Shown one piece after another: positions 14,751 to 23,149 of a stretch of 29,111 nt of DNA. Position 1 is the first letter of the stretch. Every line of letters starts with the position of its first letter. The notes beneath the pieces were generated by a model. It was not told the DNA's origin. It did no database searches and saw only the letters and a list, made by a program, of their open reading frames with translations. This DNA is from Dehalococcoidia bacterium UBA1123 (GTDB taxonomy: Bacteria; Chloroflexota; Dehalococcoidia; Lucifugimonadales; UBA1123). The translations under genes and the position numbers were made by a program. Location of the stretch: assembly GCA_002313895.1 (NCBI GenBank), contig DCAW01000006.1:1-29111 (forward strand). The letters run 5' to 3'.

Positions 14751-16086
14751 GCGCCAGGGACAGGCAGCGAGACAACAACAGTCCTCAAGACCACAACTTA
14801 TACAGTCTATGATCGACGCCATGCGCGTGCCGGATCTGCGGGCGAAAATTCTGTTCACACTGGCAATGCTGGTGATTTTCAGGTTCGTCGCCCAGGTGCC
14901 CGTTCCGGGCGTCGACACCCAGGCCCTCCACCAGGCATTTGAACAGCAGGCCCTTCTTGGATTCTTGGACCTGTTCAGCGGCGGAGCGTTGGCAAACTTG
15001 AGCGTGGCGGCGTTGGGCGTCTATCCTTACATCACGTCGTCCATTGTGATGCAGATACTCACGCCCGCTATCCCCAGCCTGAAGGCTATTTCTCAAGAGG
15101 GGGAATACGGTCGACAGCGCATAAATCAGATTACCCACTGGATCACGGTGCCAATTGCGTTCCTCCAGTCCTGGGGCCAGTTGACCTTGCTTCAGCAGTC
15201 AGGCGTTCTGCCAGGAGTCGATTTTGGGCTTAACCTCCCGACGCTGGCGATGCTGGTTTCGATGGTCGCCGGCACTATGTTCCTTGTTTGGCTCGGCGAG
15301 TTGATAACCGAGCGCGGCCTGGGCAACGGCATTTCGCTGATAATTTTCGGCGGCATTGTGGCCCGGTTCCCTTCAGTTGTTGGACAGGGATTCCTGGAGA
15401 GTGATCAGGCAGGTGGACTCCTGCTGTTAGCCGTATTCGGGTTCATCATTATATTCGCAATAGTGATGTTCACAGAAGCGCAGCGCAGGGTTCCGGTGCA
15501 GTACGGTCGCAGCGTATTTCGAGGTGGCCAAATGCAGCGCCAGAGTGGATCCACGTTCCTGCCGTTGAGGGTTAACTCTGCAGGCATGATCCCGCTGATT
15601 TTCGCGTTCTCGATAATCATACTGCCAGCCACAATCGCCAGCTATTTTAGGGACCCTCTGTCAGACTCGTTCTTCTCAAAATTAGCGAGGTTCCTGACTG
15701 ACACACTGGACCCATCGAACTTCCCGTACTGGGCTGCCGTGTTTTTCCTGGTGGTCATATTTACGTTCTTCTACACGTTGGTGATATTCCAACAGCAAAA
15801 CCTGTCGGAAAATCTGCAACGAAACGGCGGATTTATACCGGGCATACGACCAGGAAAGCCGACGCAAGACTACCTCACCAGAGTCGTGATCCGCATAACA
15901 TGGGCTGGGGCGTTGTTCCTGGGGATCATCGCGATCATCCCATACTTCGTCACGCAGGCCACGGATGTTCGAGCGCTCACGCTCAGCAGCACCAGCCTTC
16001 TCATCATGGTTGGAGTGGCGTTGGACACAATGCGCCAGCTTGAATCCCAGTTGTTGATGCGGAATTACGAAGGCTTCATACGTTAA
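14749..16086 (+). CDS. secY: Preprotein translocase subunit SecY
   Basis: SecY is the channel of the Sec translocon in the cytoplasmic membrane and moves unfolded proteins out or into the membrane with SecE, SecG and SecA. ATG 14749 lies 8 bases after AAGGAG. A TTG just before it is less well spaced. The 445-residue product has the ten-helix pattern of SecY and family blocks such as VPVPGVD, LLGFLDLFSGGALANLSVAALGVYPYI (FSGGAL, LGVYPYI), GNGISLIIFGGI and the cytoplasmic loop RRVPVQYGR. NGGFIPGIRPGKPT near the C-terminus is also typical. Followed by adk. Confidence 0.98.
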   Translation: MRQGQAARQQQSSRPQLIQSMIDAMRVPDLRAKILFTLAMLVIFRFVAQVPVPGVDTQALHQAFEQQALLGFLDLFSGGALANLSVAALGVYPYITSSIVMQILTPAIPSLKAISQEGEYGRQRINQITHWITVPIAFLQSWGQLTLLQQSGVLPGVDFGLNLPTLAMLVSMVAGTMFLVWLGELITERGLGNGISLIIFGGIVARFPSVVGQGFLESDQAGGLLLLAVFGFIIIFAIVMFTEAQRRVPVQYGRSVFRGGQMQRQSGSTFLPLRVNSAGMIPLIFAFSIIILPATIASYFRDPLSDSFFSKLARFLTDTLDPSNFPYWAAVFFLVVIFTFFYTLVIFQQQNLSENLQRNGGFIPGIRPGKPTQDYLTRVVIRITWAGALFLGIIAIIPYFVTQATDVRALTLSSTSLLIMVGVALDTMRQLESQLLMRNYEGFIR

Positions 16087-16111
16087 TCTAACCGATACCG
16101 AGGAAATATAC

Positions 16112-16753
16112 TTGAGAGTAATCCTGATGGGGCCGCCAGGCTCAGGAAAAGGGACCCAGGCGACGAGCATAGCCGACGATCTTGGAGTGGATGCAGTCTC
16201 ATCGGGCGAACTGTTCAGGGATCATCAGCGCAGGGACACAGAACTGGGCCGTCTCGCCCGTTCTTACATGGATCAAGGCGTTTATGTCCCTGACGGTGTC
16301 ACTATTAAGATGGTGATGGAATGGATCAACGACCCTGTCCATTCTGCCGGATTCGTGCTGGACGGATTTCCCAGAACCCACGCCCAGGCCGAAGCGTTGG
16401 ACGCCGAGATCAAATCGCTTGGCGGCGTTGATCGTGTAGTTTTCATAAAAGTCTCAGAGGACGAATTGATCCGGCGATTGACCGGTCGACTGATTTGTCG
16501 AAACTGTCAAACTCCTTACCATCTCCTTTTCTCACCTCCAGCGACAAAAGGGATGTGCGACAAGTGTGAGGGAGAGTTGTATCAACGAGACGACGACAAA
16601 GCTGACGTTGTCACAACGCGAATCCAGATTTACAATCAGGAAACCGAACCGGTTGTTGACTACTATCGACGGTCTAGCATTCTTCGAGAGGTGGATGGAG
16701 AGCAGGCCGTTGAGGATGTGGGCAAGGCCATGAATGCCGCGATTAGCGGTTAA
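16112..16753 (+). CDS. adk: Adenylate kinase, zinc-lid type
   Basis: Adenylate kinase interconverts ATP + AMP and 2 ADP in the cytoplasm. The start is TTG, after GAGGAAA. The P-loop GPPGSGKGTQ begins at residue 7, SSGELFRD binds AMP, and LDGFPRT is intact. The LID carries a Cys4 zinc site at C129, C132, C149 and C152 (ICRNC, MCDKC), typical of Gram-positive and many other bacteria but not of E. coli. The product is 213 residues. The secY-adk-map-infA order is widespread. Confidence 0.97.
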   Translation: MRVILMGPPGSGKGTQATSIADDLGVDAVSSGELFRDHQRRDTELGRLARSYMDQGVYVPDGVTIKMVMEWINDPVHSAGFVLDGFPRTHAQAEALDAEIKSLGGVDRVVFIKVSEDELIRRLTGRLICRNCQTPYHLLFSPPATKGMCDKCEGELYQRDDDKADVVTTRIQIYNQETEPVVDYYRRSSILREVDGEQAVEDVGKAMNAAISG

Positions 16754-16860
16754 CTTGTTGCCGTCACTCAGTTTATGTAAACTTATCTGTGGACAAATTA
16801 CAGGCGTGTAATGACGCAGCCATCCGATCGAGCCGTCACAGGCAGGATTTTAGCGAAGCA

Positions 16861-17649
16861 ATGGCCCATCAAACTGGGATAACAATTAAATCTAACCGCG
16901 AATTGAAACTGATGCTTGAGGCTGGTCAGATCATCGCTAGGGCGAAAGCCAAGCTGGCCGCAGCCATAGTTCCAGGCGTTGCGACTCGCGATCTTGACGC
17001 CATCGCCGAAGATGAGATACGCGAGAATGGCGCGATCCCTTCTTTCAAAGGATATAAGGCTGGAGGGGTGATTCCGTTTCCTGGTACGATATGTGTCTCG
17101 ATCAACGACGAGATCGTTCACGGAATACCCAGCGAGCGCAAGCTGAATGAAGGCGAAATAATCAGTATCGACGTCGGGGCGATCTATCATGGGTTGCACG
17201 CCGACAGTGCCTTCACCATCGGAGTTGGCGAGGTTAGTGACGAGGCCCAACGCCTTATGGACGCCACTCGCGAATCTTTAGATAGAGGAATCGCTAAGAT
17301 TAGAGCAGGCGCCAGGATCGGTGACATATCGTCCGCGGTTCAGACCTACGCCGAGGGGCTGGGTTATGGCGTCGTTCGGCAATATGTCGGGCATGGGATC
17401 GGATTCGAGATGCATGAAGACCCACAAGTCCCAAACTACGGACAACCGGGCAGGGGGCCATTAATCCGCAAGGGAATGGCCTTGGCTATCGAGCCAATGT
17501 TGAATATCGGCGGCTGGGAAACTAGGCAATTGGATGACGGATGGACAGTCTCCACGGCTGACGGTACACTATCTGCTCACTTTGAAGATACGATCGCAAT
17601 TACTGAAGATGGCCCTACAGTCACCACAAGGTTAGTCTCTACTTCATAG
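16861..17649 (+). CDS. map: Methionine aminopeptidase, type I
   Basis: This enzyme removes the initiator Met from new proteins. The start at 16861 gives a 262-residue type I enzyme. An in-frame GTG at 16789 would add 24 unrelated residues. The five metal ligands are present: D104, D115, H178, E211 and E242, in SIDVGA, HADSAFT, VGHGIG, AIEPM and HFEDT. H87, which contacts substrate, is also there (EIVHGIP). No N-terminal zinc-finger or SH3 extension is seen. The ribosome binding site is weak, perhaps because expression is coupled to adk. Confidence 0.96.
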   Translation: MAHQTGITIKSNRELKLMLEAGQIIARAKAKLAAAIVPGVATRDLDAIAEDEIRENGAIPSFKGYKAGGVIPFPGTICVSINDEIVHGIPSERKLNEGEIISIDVGAIYHGLHADSAFTIGVGEVSDEAQRLMDATRESLDRGIAKIRAGARIGDISSAVQTYAEGLGYGVVRQYVGHGIGFEMHEDPQVPNYGQPGRGPLIRKGMALAIEPMLNIGGWETRQLDDGWTVSTADGTLSAHFEDTIAITEDGPTVTTRLVSTS

Positions 17650-17684
17650 AAGTTGTGGATTGGATCAGGCACGGAAGGAGCCCT

Positions 17685-17918
17685 ATGGCGAAACAAAAAG
17701 CGAAACAGAAAGAAGCTATCGAAGTAGAAGGCAAGGTCACAGAGTCTTTGCCGAACGCTAGTTTCAGAGTTGAATTGGCTAACGGTCACGATGTCCTGGC
17801 CTATGTTTCTGGCAAGCTGAAGTTGAATTTTATTCGCGTCCTGCCGGGAGATCGAGTTCTCGTGGAACTCTCACCATACGATCTGACCAGAGGTAGGATA
17901 ACGTATCGTTTCCGGTAA
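17685..17918 (+). CDS. infA: Translation initiation factor IF-1
   Basis: IF-1 occupies the A site of the 30S subunit during initiation. The start at 17685 lies 4 bases after a perfect AAGGAG and gives 77 residues. The OB-fold is clear: IEVEGKVTESLPNASFRVEL, DVLAYVSGKLKLNFIRVLPGDRV (position of VLPGDRV), and the ending DLTRGRITYRFR. The first dozen residues are Lys-rich. It lies between map and rpmJ, as in many bacteria. Confidence 0.97.
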   Translation: MAKQKAKQKEAIEVEGKVTESLPNASFRVELANGHDVLAYVSGKLKLNFIRVLPGDRVLVELSPYDLTRGRITYRFR

Positions 17919-17956
17919 TCTAGTAGACTAACATAACTCGAAAATGAATAAGCCAG

Positions 17957-17976
17957 AACGCGGAGATACCCGCGTT
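17957..17976 (+). promoter_or_regulatory. Hairpin in the infA-rpmJ spacer
   Basis: AACGCGG - AGATAC - CCGCGTT is a perfect 7-bp stem with a 6-base loop in the 125-base gap between infA and rpmJ. No T-tract follows, so termination is unlikely. It may mark a processing or pausing site. Confidence 0.35.
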
Positions 17977-18043
17977 ATCTGTCTGTGCTCTCGTTCGTGA
18001 GTCATCACCATCGAGAGTGTATGGCCCTAAACGGAGTGAGAAA

Positions 18044-18157
18044 ATGAAAGTATCTGCATCTGTGAAGAAGCGGTGCGCCAAGTGCAAGGTCGTAAGGCGA
18101 AACCGGAAGGTGCTAATCATTTGCGAAAACCCCAGGCACAAACAACGGCAAGGTTAA
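18044..18157 (+). CDS. rpmJ: 50S ribosomal protein L36, zinc-binding form
   Basis: L36 is the smallest 50S protein. The 37-residue product runs MKVSASVKKRCAKCKVVRR to ENPRHKQRQG and has the zinc ligands C11, C14, C27 and H32. GGAGTGAG lies just upstream of the ATG. It is easy to miss by length cut-offs. It sits between infA and rpsM, the usual place, and confirms that this lineage keeps zinc forms of S4, S14, L24 and L36. Confidence 0.97.
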   Translation: MKVSASVKKRCAKCKVVRRNRKVLIICENPRHKQRQG

Positions 18158-18182
18158 CCGGCCCACAGGCCGAGGGGGAAAT

Positions 18183-18566
18183 ATGGCGATAGTCTCTGGA
18201 GTCAATATTCCAGACAATAAGCGCGTCGAGATCGCGCTGAGGAGCATATTCGGTATCGGCCCGACCCAGGCCAAAGATGTCGTGGAGACTGCGGGCATAA
18301 TCGATAACCCGCGAGTGCGAGACCTCAGCGAATCAGATCTTACGCGAATTCGCGAAATTATTGACCGCCAGAAGGTGGTCGAAGGAGATTTGAGGCGCGA
18401 GGTCAACGGCAATATCCGTCGACTGATCGACATCGGCGCGTATCGAGGGCTTCGACACCGCAGAGGACTGCCTGTCCGAGGTCAGAGAACTAAGACCAAT
18501 TCCCGGACCAAGCGGGGCAGGCGAGTGGCGGTGGCTGGCCGAGGCCGGGCAGTGACCCGAAAGTAA
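18183..18566 (+). CDS. rpsM: 30S ribosomal protein S13
   Basis: S13 bridges the 30S head to the 50S subunit and contacts P-site tRNA through its basic tail. The 127-residue product starts with MAIVSGVNIPDNKRVEIAL, has FGIGPTQAKDVVETAGI, and ends with the conserved GLRHRRGLPVRGQRTKTNSRT block and a basic tail. GAGGGGG precedes the start. First gene of the alpha cluster. Confidence 0.98.
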   Translation: MAIVSGVNIPDNKRVEIALRSIFGIGPTQAKDVVETAGIIDNPRVRDLSESDLTRIREIIDRQKVVEGDLRREVNGNIRRLIDIGAYRGLRHRRGLPVRGQRTKTNSRTKRGRRVAVAGRGRAVTRK

Positions 18567-18585
18567 ACTGAAGGATTTTAACTAG

Positions 18586-18972
18586 ATGGCACGAAGACCA
18601 CGATCCAGGCGCAGAGAGCGCAAATCGGTGCCCGTTGGAAGGGCATACATCCAGTCGACTTTCAATAACACCATCGTCACATTGACCGATCCTCAAGGCA
18701 ACACTATTGCCTGGGGAAGCGCGGGGACTGTCGGTTTCACGGGCTCTCGAAAATCCACTGCGTTCGCGGCGCAGCGTGCCGGTGAAGACGCCGCCCGAAA
18801 AGGCATGGACAACGGTCTGCGACAGGTCGAAGTTTTTGTCAGAGGCCCCGGTCCCGGTCGTGAGGCGGCCATCCGCGCGATCCAGGGCGCCGGCATACTT
18901 GTGACCACGATTAAGGACGTGACGCCTATACCTCATAACGGGTGCAGGCCTCCCAAGCGACGGCGCGTGTAG
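18586..18972 (+). CDS. rpsK: 30S ribosomal protein S11
   Basis: S11 lies on the 30S platform near the E-site and the Shine-Dalgarno duplex. The 128-residue product has the conserved AYIQSTFNNTIVTLTD, GSRKSTAFAAQRAGEDAARK, VRGPGPGREAAIRAIQ and the invariant ending PHNGCRPPKRRRV. The next gene, 13 bases on, is not rpsD but an unrelated membrane protein. Confidence 0.98.
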   Translation: MARRPRSRRRERKSVPVGRAYIQSTFNNTIVTLTDPQGNTIAWGSAGTVGFTGSRKSTAFAAQRAGEDAARKGMDNGLRQVEVFVRGPGPGREAAIRAIQGAGILVTTIKDVTPIPHNGCRPPKRRRV

Positions 18973-18985
18973 CGGAAATATCGAT

Positions 18986-19786
18986 ATGGAGTCCGCTTTG
19001 GACGACGTGGAGCGGTTGCTGCCAGAGCGCAGCCTAGGAGACATTCTCAACGAGACATTCGTCATTTACGGACGCCATTTCGCGAAGTTTCTGGGTCTGG
19101 CAGGAGCAGTCCAAATCCCGGCAACGTTGGTATTGTTGGCGCCAATAGAAAATGCCGCAATATACATAATTTTGAACCTTATCAGCCTGATCGCTCTGGT
19201 TTCGATATTCGGGGCGACTATATACGCAGTAGGCCAACACTATCTCACCGATTCGGTGATGGTCGTAGATTGCTACCGACGCCTGACATGGCGGCTCGTA
19301 TCCATGGCGATCCTCGCGGCGATATTCGCGGTTATCACCATAATGGGGTTGCTGCTTTTAAGTTTTGTGGGTGTCAAACTTTACTCTTTTGCCGTCGCTA
19401 CCGTGTTGATTCTTGGCGCTTATATCGTTCCTGCGTTGGTAGGGCCGGTGGTCATCATAGAAGGAGTTAAGACGATCGCGGCGTTGCCGAGGGCATTTGA
19501 ATTAGTTCGTCAGAATGTCTTGCGGATGATCTGGGACTTGTTAGTTTGTTTTCTAGTCGCTTTTGGACTGGGATTCGTCCTGTTCACGCCCTTCATATTG
19601 TTCTTTCCCAGCGAAACAGACGCGTTGAGCAGAACATTGGTGGTCATCAGCTTGATAGCTCCAGCGGTCGTCGTGCCTCCTGTGCTGTCGATAGCGATCA
19701 CACTGTTGTACTATGATCTTCGTGTGCGGAATGAAGGGTTTAATATCGAGAAATTGTCTCAGGAAATGGGCCTTGCAGCTGTCTGA
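18986..19786 (+). CDS. Multi-pass membrane protein inserted in the alpha operon
   Basis: I do not recognise a characterised function. The 266-residue product starts with a cytoplasmic segment (RSLGDILNETFVIYGRHFAK) and then has about six hydrophobic segments, near residues 33-52, 57-83, 104-130, 133-160, 181-206 and 217-242. It ends with LLYYDLRVRNEGFNIEKL. That start and ending resemble the poorly characterised membrane proteins annotated as glycerophosphodiester phosphodiesterase membrane domain-like, but no catalytic phosphodiesterase domain is present. It begins 13 bases after rpsK and ends 46 bases before rpsD, on the same strand, so it must be cotranscribed with ribosomal genes. Codon use does not look foreign by eye. 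Confidence 0.8.
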   Translation: MESALDDVERLLPERSLGDILNETFVIYGRHFAKFLGLAGAVQIPATLVLLAPIENAAIYIILNLISLIALVSIFGATIYAVGQHYLTDSVMVVDCYRRLTWRLVSMAILAAIFAVITIMGLLLLSFVGVKLYSFAVATVLILGAYIVPALVGPVVIIEGVKTIAALPRAFELVRQNVLRMIWDLLVCFLVAFGLGFVLFTPFILFFPSETDALSRTLVVISLIAPAVVVPPVLSIAITLLYYDLRVRNEGFNIEKLSQEMGLAAV

Positions 19787-19832
19787 GCGAGGGTTCAGAA
19801 AAATAACAGATCAGAATCGAAGGAATACATAA

Positions 19833-20468
19833 ATGGCAAGATACAAAGACGCCGTCTGCCGGCAGTGCCGCAGAATAGGTGAAAAGCTGTTCCTAAAAGG
19901 CGAACGTTGCTACTCGCCGCGTTGCGCCGTGGAAAAACGACGACGGCCACCAGGAAATTCCAACCCAAGGCGTCGGCGCCCGTCGGACTGGGCCATTCAG
20001 CTAAAAGAAAAACAGAAAGCTCGGTGGACTTACGGAATATTGGAGCGACAGTTCAGGCGCTATTTCGAAATGGCGCGAGAAAGCTCTGGAGCGACCGGTG
20101 ACAACCTGATCCAGGTTTTGGAATCGAGATTGGATAATGTCGTGTATAGACTGTCCTTCTCAGAGTCCAGAAAACAGGGTAGGCAGCTTGTGAATCATGG
20201 TCACTTCACCGTGAATGGCGGTCGAATGGACATCCCGTCATACCTGGTCAAGCCTGGTGACGTGATCGAATGGAAGAGGGCTGGGAACAACGGTTCGAAT
20301 CCTGAATACATTGAGATATTGACCGACGGTTTGCCGAAACGACCGGTGCCGAGTTGGCTGCGGCTCGATGTTCCCAACCTCAGCGGCGAAATTGTCACAG
20401 CGCCGCACGTTTCCGAAGTGAACACAAATATCGAGGCTCGACTCATCGTGGAATTTTATTCCAAGTAG
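19833..20468 (+). CDS. rpsD: 30S ribosomal protein S4, zinc-binding form
   Basis: S4 starts 16S rRNA folding and in E. coli represses the alpha operon. The 211-residue product has four N-terminal cysteines, C9, C12, C26 and C31 (VCRQCRRIG...RCYSPRC), the zinc form. The S4 RNA-binding domain follows (LESRLDNVVYRLSFSESRKQGRQLVNHGHF, key blocks LDNVVYRL and ARQLV-like GRQLVNHGH). The ending VEFYSK is typical. It is displaced from rpsK by a membrane protein gene. Confidence 0.97.
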   Translation: MARYKDAVCRQCRRIGEKLFLKGERCYSPRCAVEKRRRPPGNSNPRRRRPSDWAIQLKEKQKARWTYGILERQFRRYFEMARESSGATGDNLIQVLESRLDNVVYRLSFSESRKQGRQLVNHGHFTVNGGRMDIPSYLVKPGDVIEWKRAGNNGSNPEYIEILTDGLPKRPVPSWLRLDVPNLSGEIVTAPHVSEVNTNIEARLIVEFYSK

Positions 20469-20493
20469 CTCAGACACGTTAGGAGTATCACGT

Positions 20494-21549
20494 ATGGTAT
20501 TGGACCTGCAAAGCTTCGCTAATCCAAACACGATTGAAGAAGAAGAACAGATAATACCGGATCCGGCAATCACAGTTGAGGTGTCTGAAGACCGCTACGG
20601 CAAGTTCATAATCGAACCATTGGAGCCTGGTTACGGTGTGACCCTGGGCAATCCGCTGAGGCGCGTGCTATACAGCGGCCTGGAAGGGACCGCCGTCACA
20701 TGGGTCAAAATTGAAGGCGTTCAACACGAATATGCCACAATTCCCCAAGTGAAAGAACAAGTAACCGAGATTCTGCTGAACGTAAGAGGAATCCGTCTCA
20801 AATCTGAAGTGGACCGTCCCGGCAAGCTCCGATTGGAGGTCGCTGGCGAGGGCGATGTGTCAGCCGGTGACATCATGGCATCTGCAGACTTCGAGGTCGT
20901 CAACCCCGAATTGCACATCGCAACGTTGAACGGTTCAGACGCCAAATTGTCGATGGAACTCAACGTCGAGCGAGGCAAGGGGTATCAGGTCGCCAGCGAT
21001 AATGAAGGGTCCTCCATCGGCGTTTTGCCGGTGGACGCGATCTTTACGCCGATTGATAAGGTTAGCTACAGCATCGAACGCACGAGAGTCGGCCAACAAA
21101 CTAACTTCGAACGACTGGTCCTGCAGGTTTGGACCGACGGCTCGAAAGTTCCTGTGGATGCGATGAGGCAGGCCGCGAACATCCTGGTAAACCAGTTCTT
21201 CATGTTCGCTAACGCCCAGAAAAAGTCCGAAGAAACCGCCGATGGGCCCCCAGTGGCTCTGAAGATACCTGCCGAACACTACAATGTTCCCGTCGAGCGG
21301 CTGGACCTGTCATCGCGGACGCTCAACTGCCTTAAGCGGGCAGGCATCAACAAGGTCGGCGAAGTGTTGGAGATGACCAAGCCAGAGCTTCTCCGCATCC
21401 GTAACTTCGGCGAGAAGTCGTATGCTGAACTATTTACCCAGATGCGAGACATGAACCTTTTGCCTCCGGACATGGATCCGGAGAACACAGAAAACGAAGG
21501 CGCCGAATCTGACGCAGAGCCAGCCGGCGCCGAAGTCAAATCCGATTAA
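20494..21549 (+). CDS. rpoA: RNA polymerase alpha subunit
   Basis: The alpha dimer is the assembly platform of RNA polymerase, and its C-terminal domain binds UP elements and activators. The 351-residue product has the N-terminal domain with FIIEPLEPGYGVTLGNPLRRVLYSG (LEPGYGVTLGNPLRR), a linker, and a C-terminal domain ERLDLSSRTLNCLKRAGIN...LRIRNFGEKSYAEL. The Arg equivalent to E. coli R265 is present. The last 25 or so residues are a strongly acidic tail rich in Glu, Asp and Ala. TAGGAGT precedes the start. Confidence 0.98.
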   Translation: MVLDLQSFANPNTIEEEEQIIPDPAITVEVSEDRYGKFIIEPLEPGYGVTLGNPLRRVLYSGLEGTAVTWVKIEGVQHEYATIPQVKEQVTEILLNVRGIRLKSEVDRPGKLRLEVAGEGDVSAGDIMASADFEVVNPELHIATLNGSDAKLSMELNVERGKGYQVASDNEGSSIGVLPVDAIFTPIDKVSYSIERTRVGQQTNFERLVLQVWTDGSKVPVDAMRQAANILVNQFFMFANAQKKSEETADGPPVALKIPAEHYNVPVERLDLSSRTLNCLKRAGINKVGEVLEMTKPELLRIRNFGEKSYAELFTQMRDMNLLPPDMDPENTENEGAESDAEPAGAEVKSD

Positions 21550-21561
21550 AGGGAGCAGGCA

Positions 21562-21915
21562 ATGAGGCATCGCCTCTCAGGAAATAAACTGAGCCGTCCC
21601 ACAGGGCATCGAAAGTCGATGCTCAGGGGCATGGTGACGGCGCTCATACAGAACGAATCGTTGCAGACCACCGAGGCCAAGGCGCGGGAGGCCGGCAGGT
21701 TGACCGAAAAAATGATTACCCTGGGCAAGAAAGGCAGTCTGCACCACCGACGGCAGGCGGCAGCGGTAGTCGTTGGCGACGATGCGGTCAGAAAACTCTT
21801 TGGAGAACTGGCCGAACGTTACTCGGATCGGCCAGGCGGATACACGCGAATGTACAAGTTGGGGACTCGAAAGGGCGACGCGGCTGAAATGGCAGTCGTA
21901 GAGCTAGTCGGCTAA
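21562..21915 (+). CDS. rplQ: 50S ribosomal protein L17
   Basis: L17 lies at the exit-tunnel rim. The 117-residue product starts MRHRLSGNKLSRPTGHRKSM, has the LRGMVTALIQNESLQTTEAKAREAGR block, and ends in GDAAEMAVVELVG. It follows rpoA by 12 bases. truA begins about 20 bases after its stop. Confidence 0.98.
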   Translation: MRHRLSGNKLSRPTGHRKSMLRGMVTALIQNESLQTTEAKAREAGRLTEKMITLGKKGSLHHRRQAAAVVVGDDAVRKLFGELAERYSDRPGGYTRMYKLGTRKGDAAEMAVVELVG

Positions 21916-21935
21916 CCGATTGTGGAGGCCAGAAT

Positions 21936-22709
21936 ATTCGACTAGCGCTCATAATCGAATACGAGGGCACGGACTACCACGGGTTTCAATACCAGGAGAA
22001 CGCCGCCTCGATCCAGGAGCAGATTGAAAAATCAATACATGCGCTGACAGGTGAACGCCTTCGAGTAAAAGCCGCCGGCCGTACCGATGCGGGTGTCCAT
22101 GCATTGGGACAGGTTGTGGCCTTCGACACTGAGTCGAAGCATCCACCGGAGACCTTCCTCAATGCGATGAACTTCCACCTACCTGATGATATCGTTGTCA
22201 AAGCGGCGTATCGAACGGGCCCGGCGTTTGACCCAAGGCGGCACGCCATTAGTCGGAGATACCGTTACACACTGGTCAACAGCGTGACACGGTCGCCGAC
22301 CAGGCGACTGACCACGAGCCGGATTCGTGAGAATCTGGAAACAGGTTTGATGAGTCGAGGAGCGATATTGATGGAGGGAATCCACGATTTCGCCAGGTTC
22401 GCAGGCCCCTTGGAGCGACGAGGAGCCAGCACGGTGAGAGAGATTTTCTCCGCAAGCGTTGAGGAAAATAAAGACGAAGTGATATTCGAGGTTGAGGGCA
22501 GCGCCTTCTTGCCTCACCAGGTCCGGCGAATGGCCGGCGCTCTGGTAGACCTGGGCAGAGGGTTTCTGTCCATCGAACAGTTGAATCAGATGATTGAAGG
22601 GGTTGGAAATGGCGTGGCCTCCAGGTCACTGCCCCCACGGGGGTTGTGTCTACTCGAGGTAAAGTACGCCAACTTCCCTCCAAAGGTTGGTGAAAAAATT
22701 GGCAATTAG
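21936..22709 (+). CDS. truA: tRNA pseudouridine(38-40) synthase TruA with a probable ATT start
   Basis: TruA isomerises uridines 38-40 in the anticodon stem of many tRNAs. The catalytic Asp lies in AAGRTDAGVHALG (D51 from the proposed start). The N-terminal strand RLALIIEYEGTDYHGFQYQ is intact. In this frame a TGA lies at 21885, and no ATG, GTG or TTG occurs between it and the catalytic region. The first TTG, at 22104, falls after the active site. ATT at 21936 lies 7 bases after GGAGG and gives a 257-residue full-length protein. I infer ATT as the start. Other near-cognate codons (ATA, ATC) lie just downstream. The 3' end overlaps rplM. Confidence 0.9.
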   Translation: MRLALIIEYEGTDYHGFQYQENAASIQEQIEKSIHALTGERLRVKAAGRTDAGVHALGQVVAFDTESKHPPETFLNAMNFHLPDDIVVKAAYRTGPAFDPRRHAISRRYRYTLVNSVTRSPTRRLTTSRIRENLETGLMSRGAILMEGIHDFARFAGPLERRGASTVREIFSASVEENKDEVIFEVEGSAFLPHQVRRMAGALVDLGRGFLSIEQLNQMIEGVGNGVASRSLPPRGLCLLEVKYANFPPKVGEKIGN

Positions 22710-23136
22710 CTCAAAGCCATACGAGACTAAGGCTTCAGACCTGAAGCCAGCGTGGCGCGTCATGGACGCCGAGGGCAAAACCCTGGGCCGGTTCGCCTCG
22801 GAGATCGCGCCGGTCTTGACTGGCAAGGACAAACCCATCTATGTTCCGCACCTCCTCTGCGGCGATTACGTGATCGTGATTAACGCCGAGAAGATTCACG
22901 TGACTGGAAACAAGCGCGAGCAAAAGCGTTACTACAGGCACAGCGGGTACATGGGCGGACTTAAAGAACAGACTCTTAAACAGATGATGGACAAGACCCC
23001 AGACCGGGTTATCAAAGCAGCCGTCAAAGGAATGCTGCCTAAATCCGCGCTGGGTCGTAAAATGCTGTCACGCCTGAAGATATATTCTGGCGCTGACCAC
23101 CCCCACGAGGCGCAAGTCGGCGCGCCGTCCAAATAA
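22687..23136 (+). CDS. rplM: 50S ribosomal protein L13
   Basis: L13 is an early 50S assembly protein. The product, about 149 residues, has the family blocks WRVMDAEGKTLGRFASEIA, GDYVIVINAEKIHVTGNK and MLPKSALGRKMLSRLKIY. The start is uncertain: TTG 22687, GTG 22690 and TTG 22699 are all in frame, and all lie inside the end of truA. AAAGG is too close to the first and best spaced for the last. Paired with rpsI, as in nearly all bacteria. Confidence 0.95.
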   Translation: MVKKLAISSKPYETKASDLKPAWRVMDAEGKTLGRFASEIAPVLTGKDKPIYVPHLLCGDYVIVINAEKIHVTGNKREQKRYYRHSGYMGGLKEQTLKQMMDKTPDRVIKAAVKGMLPKSALGRKMLSRLKIYSGADHPHEAQVGAPSK

Positions 23137-23149
23137 CTAGGAGTAATTG

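Noticed and set aside
17944..18000. A possible 18-codon leader peptide between infA and rpmJ
   Set aside because: It has no ribosome binding site and no amino-acid bias that would suggest attenuation.
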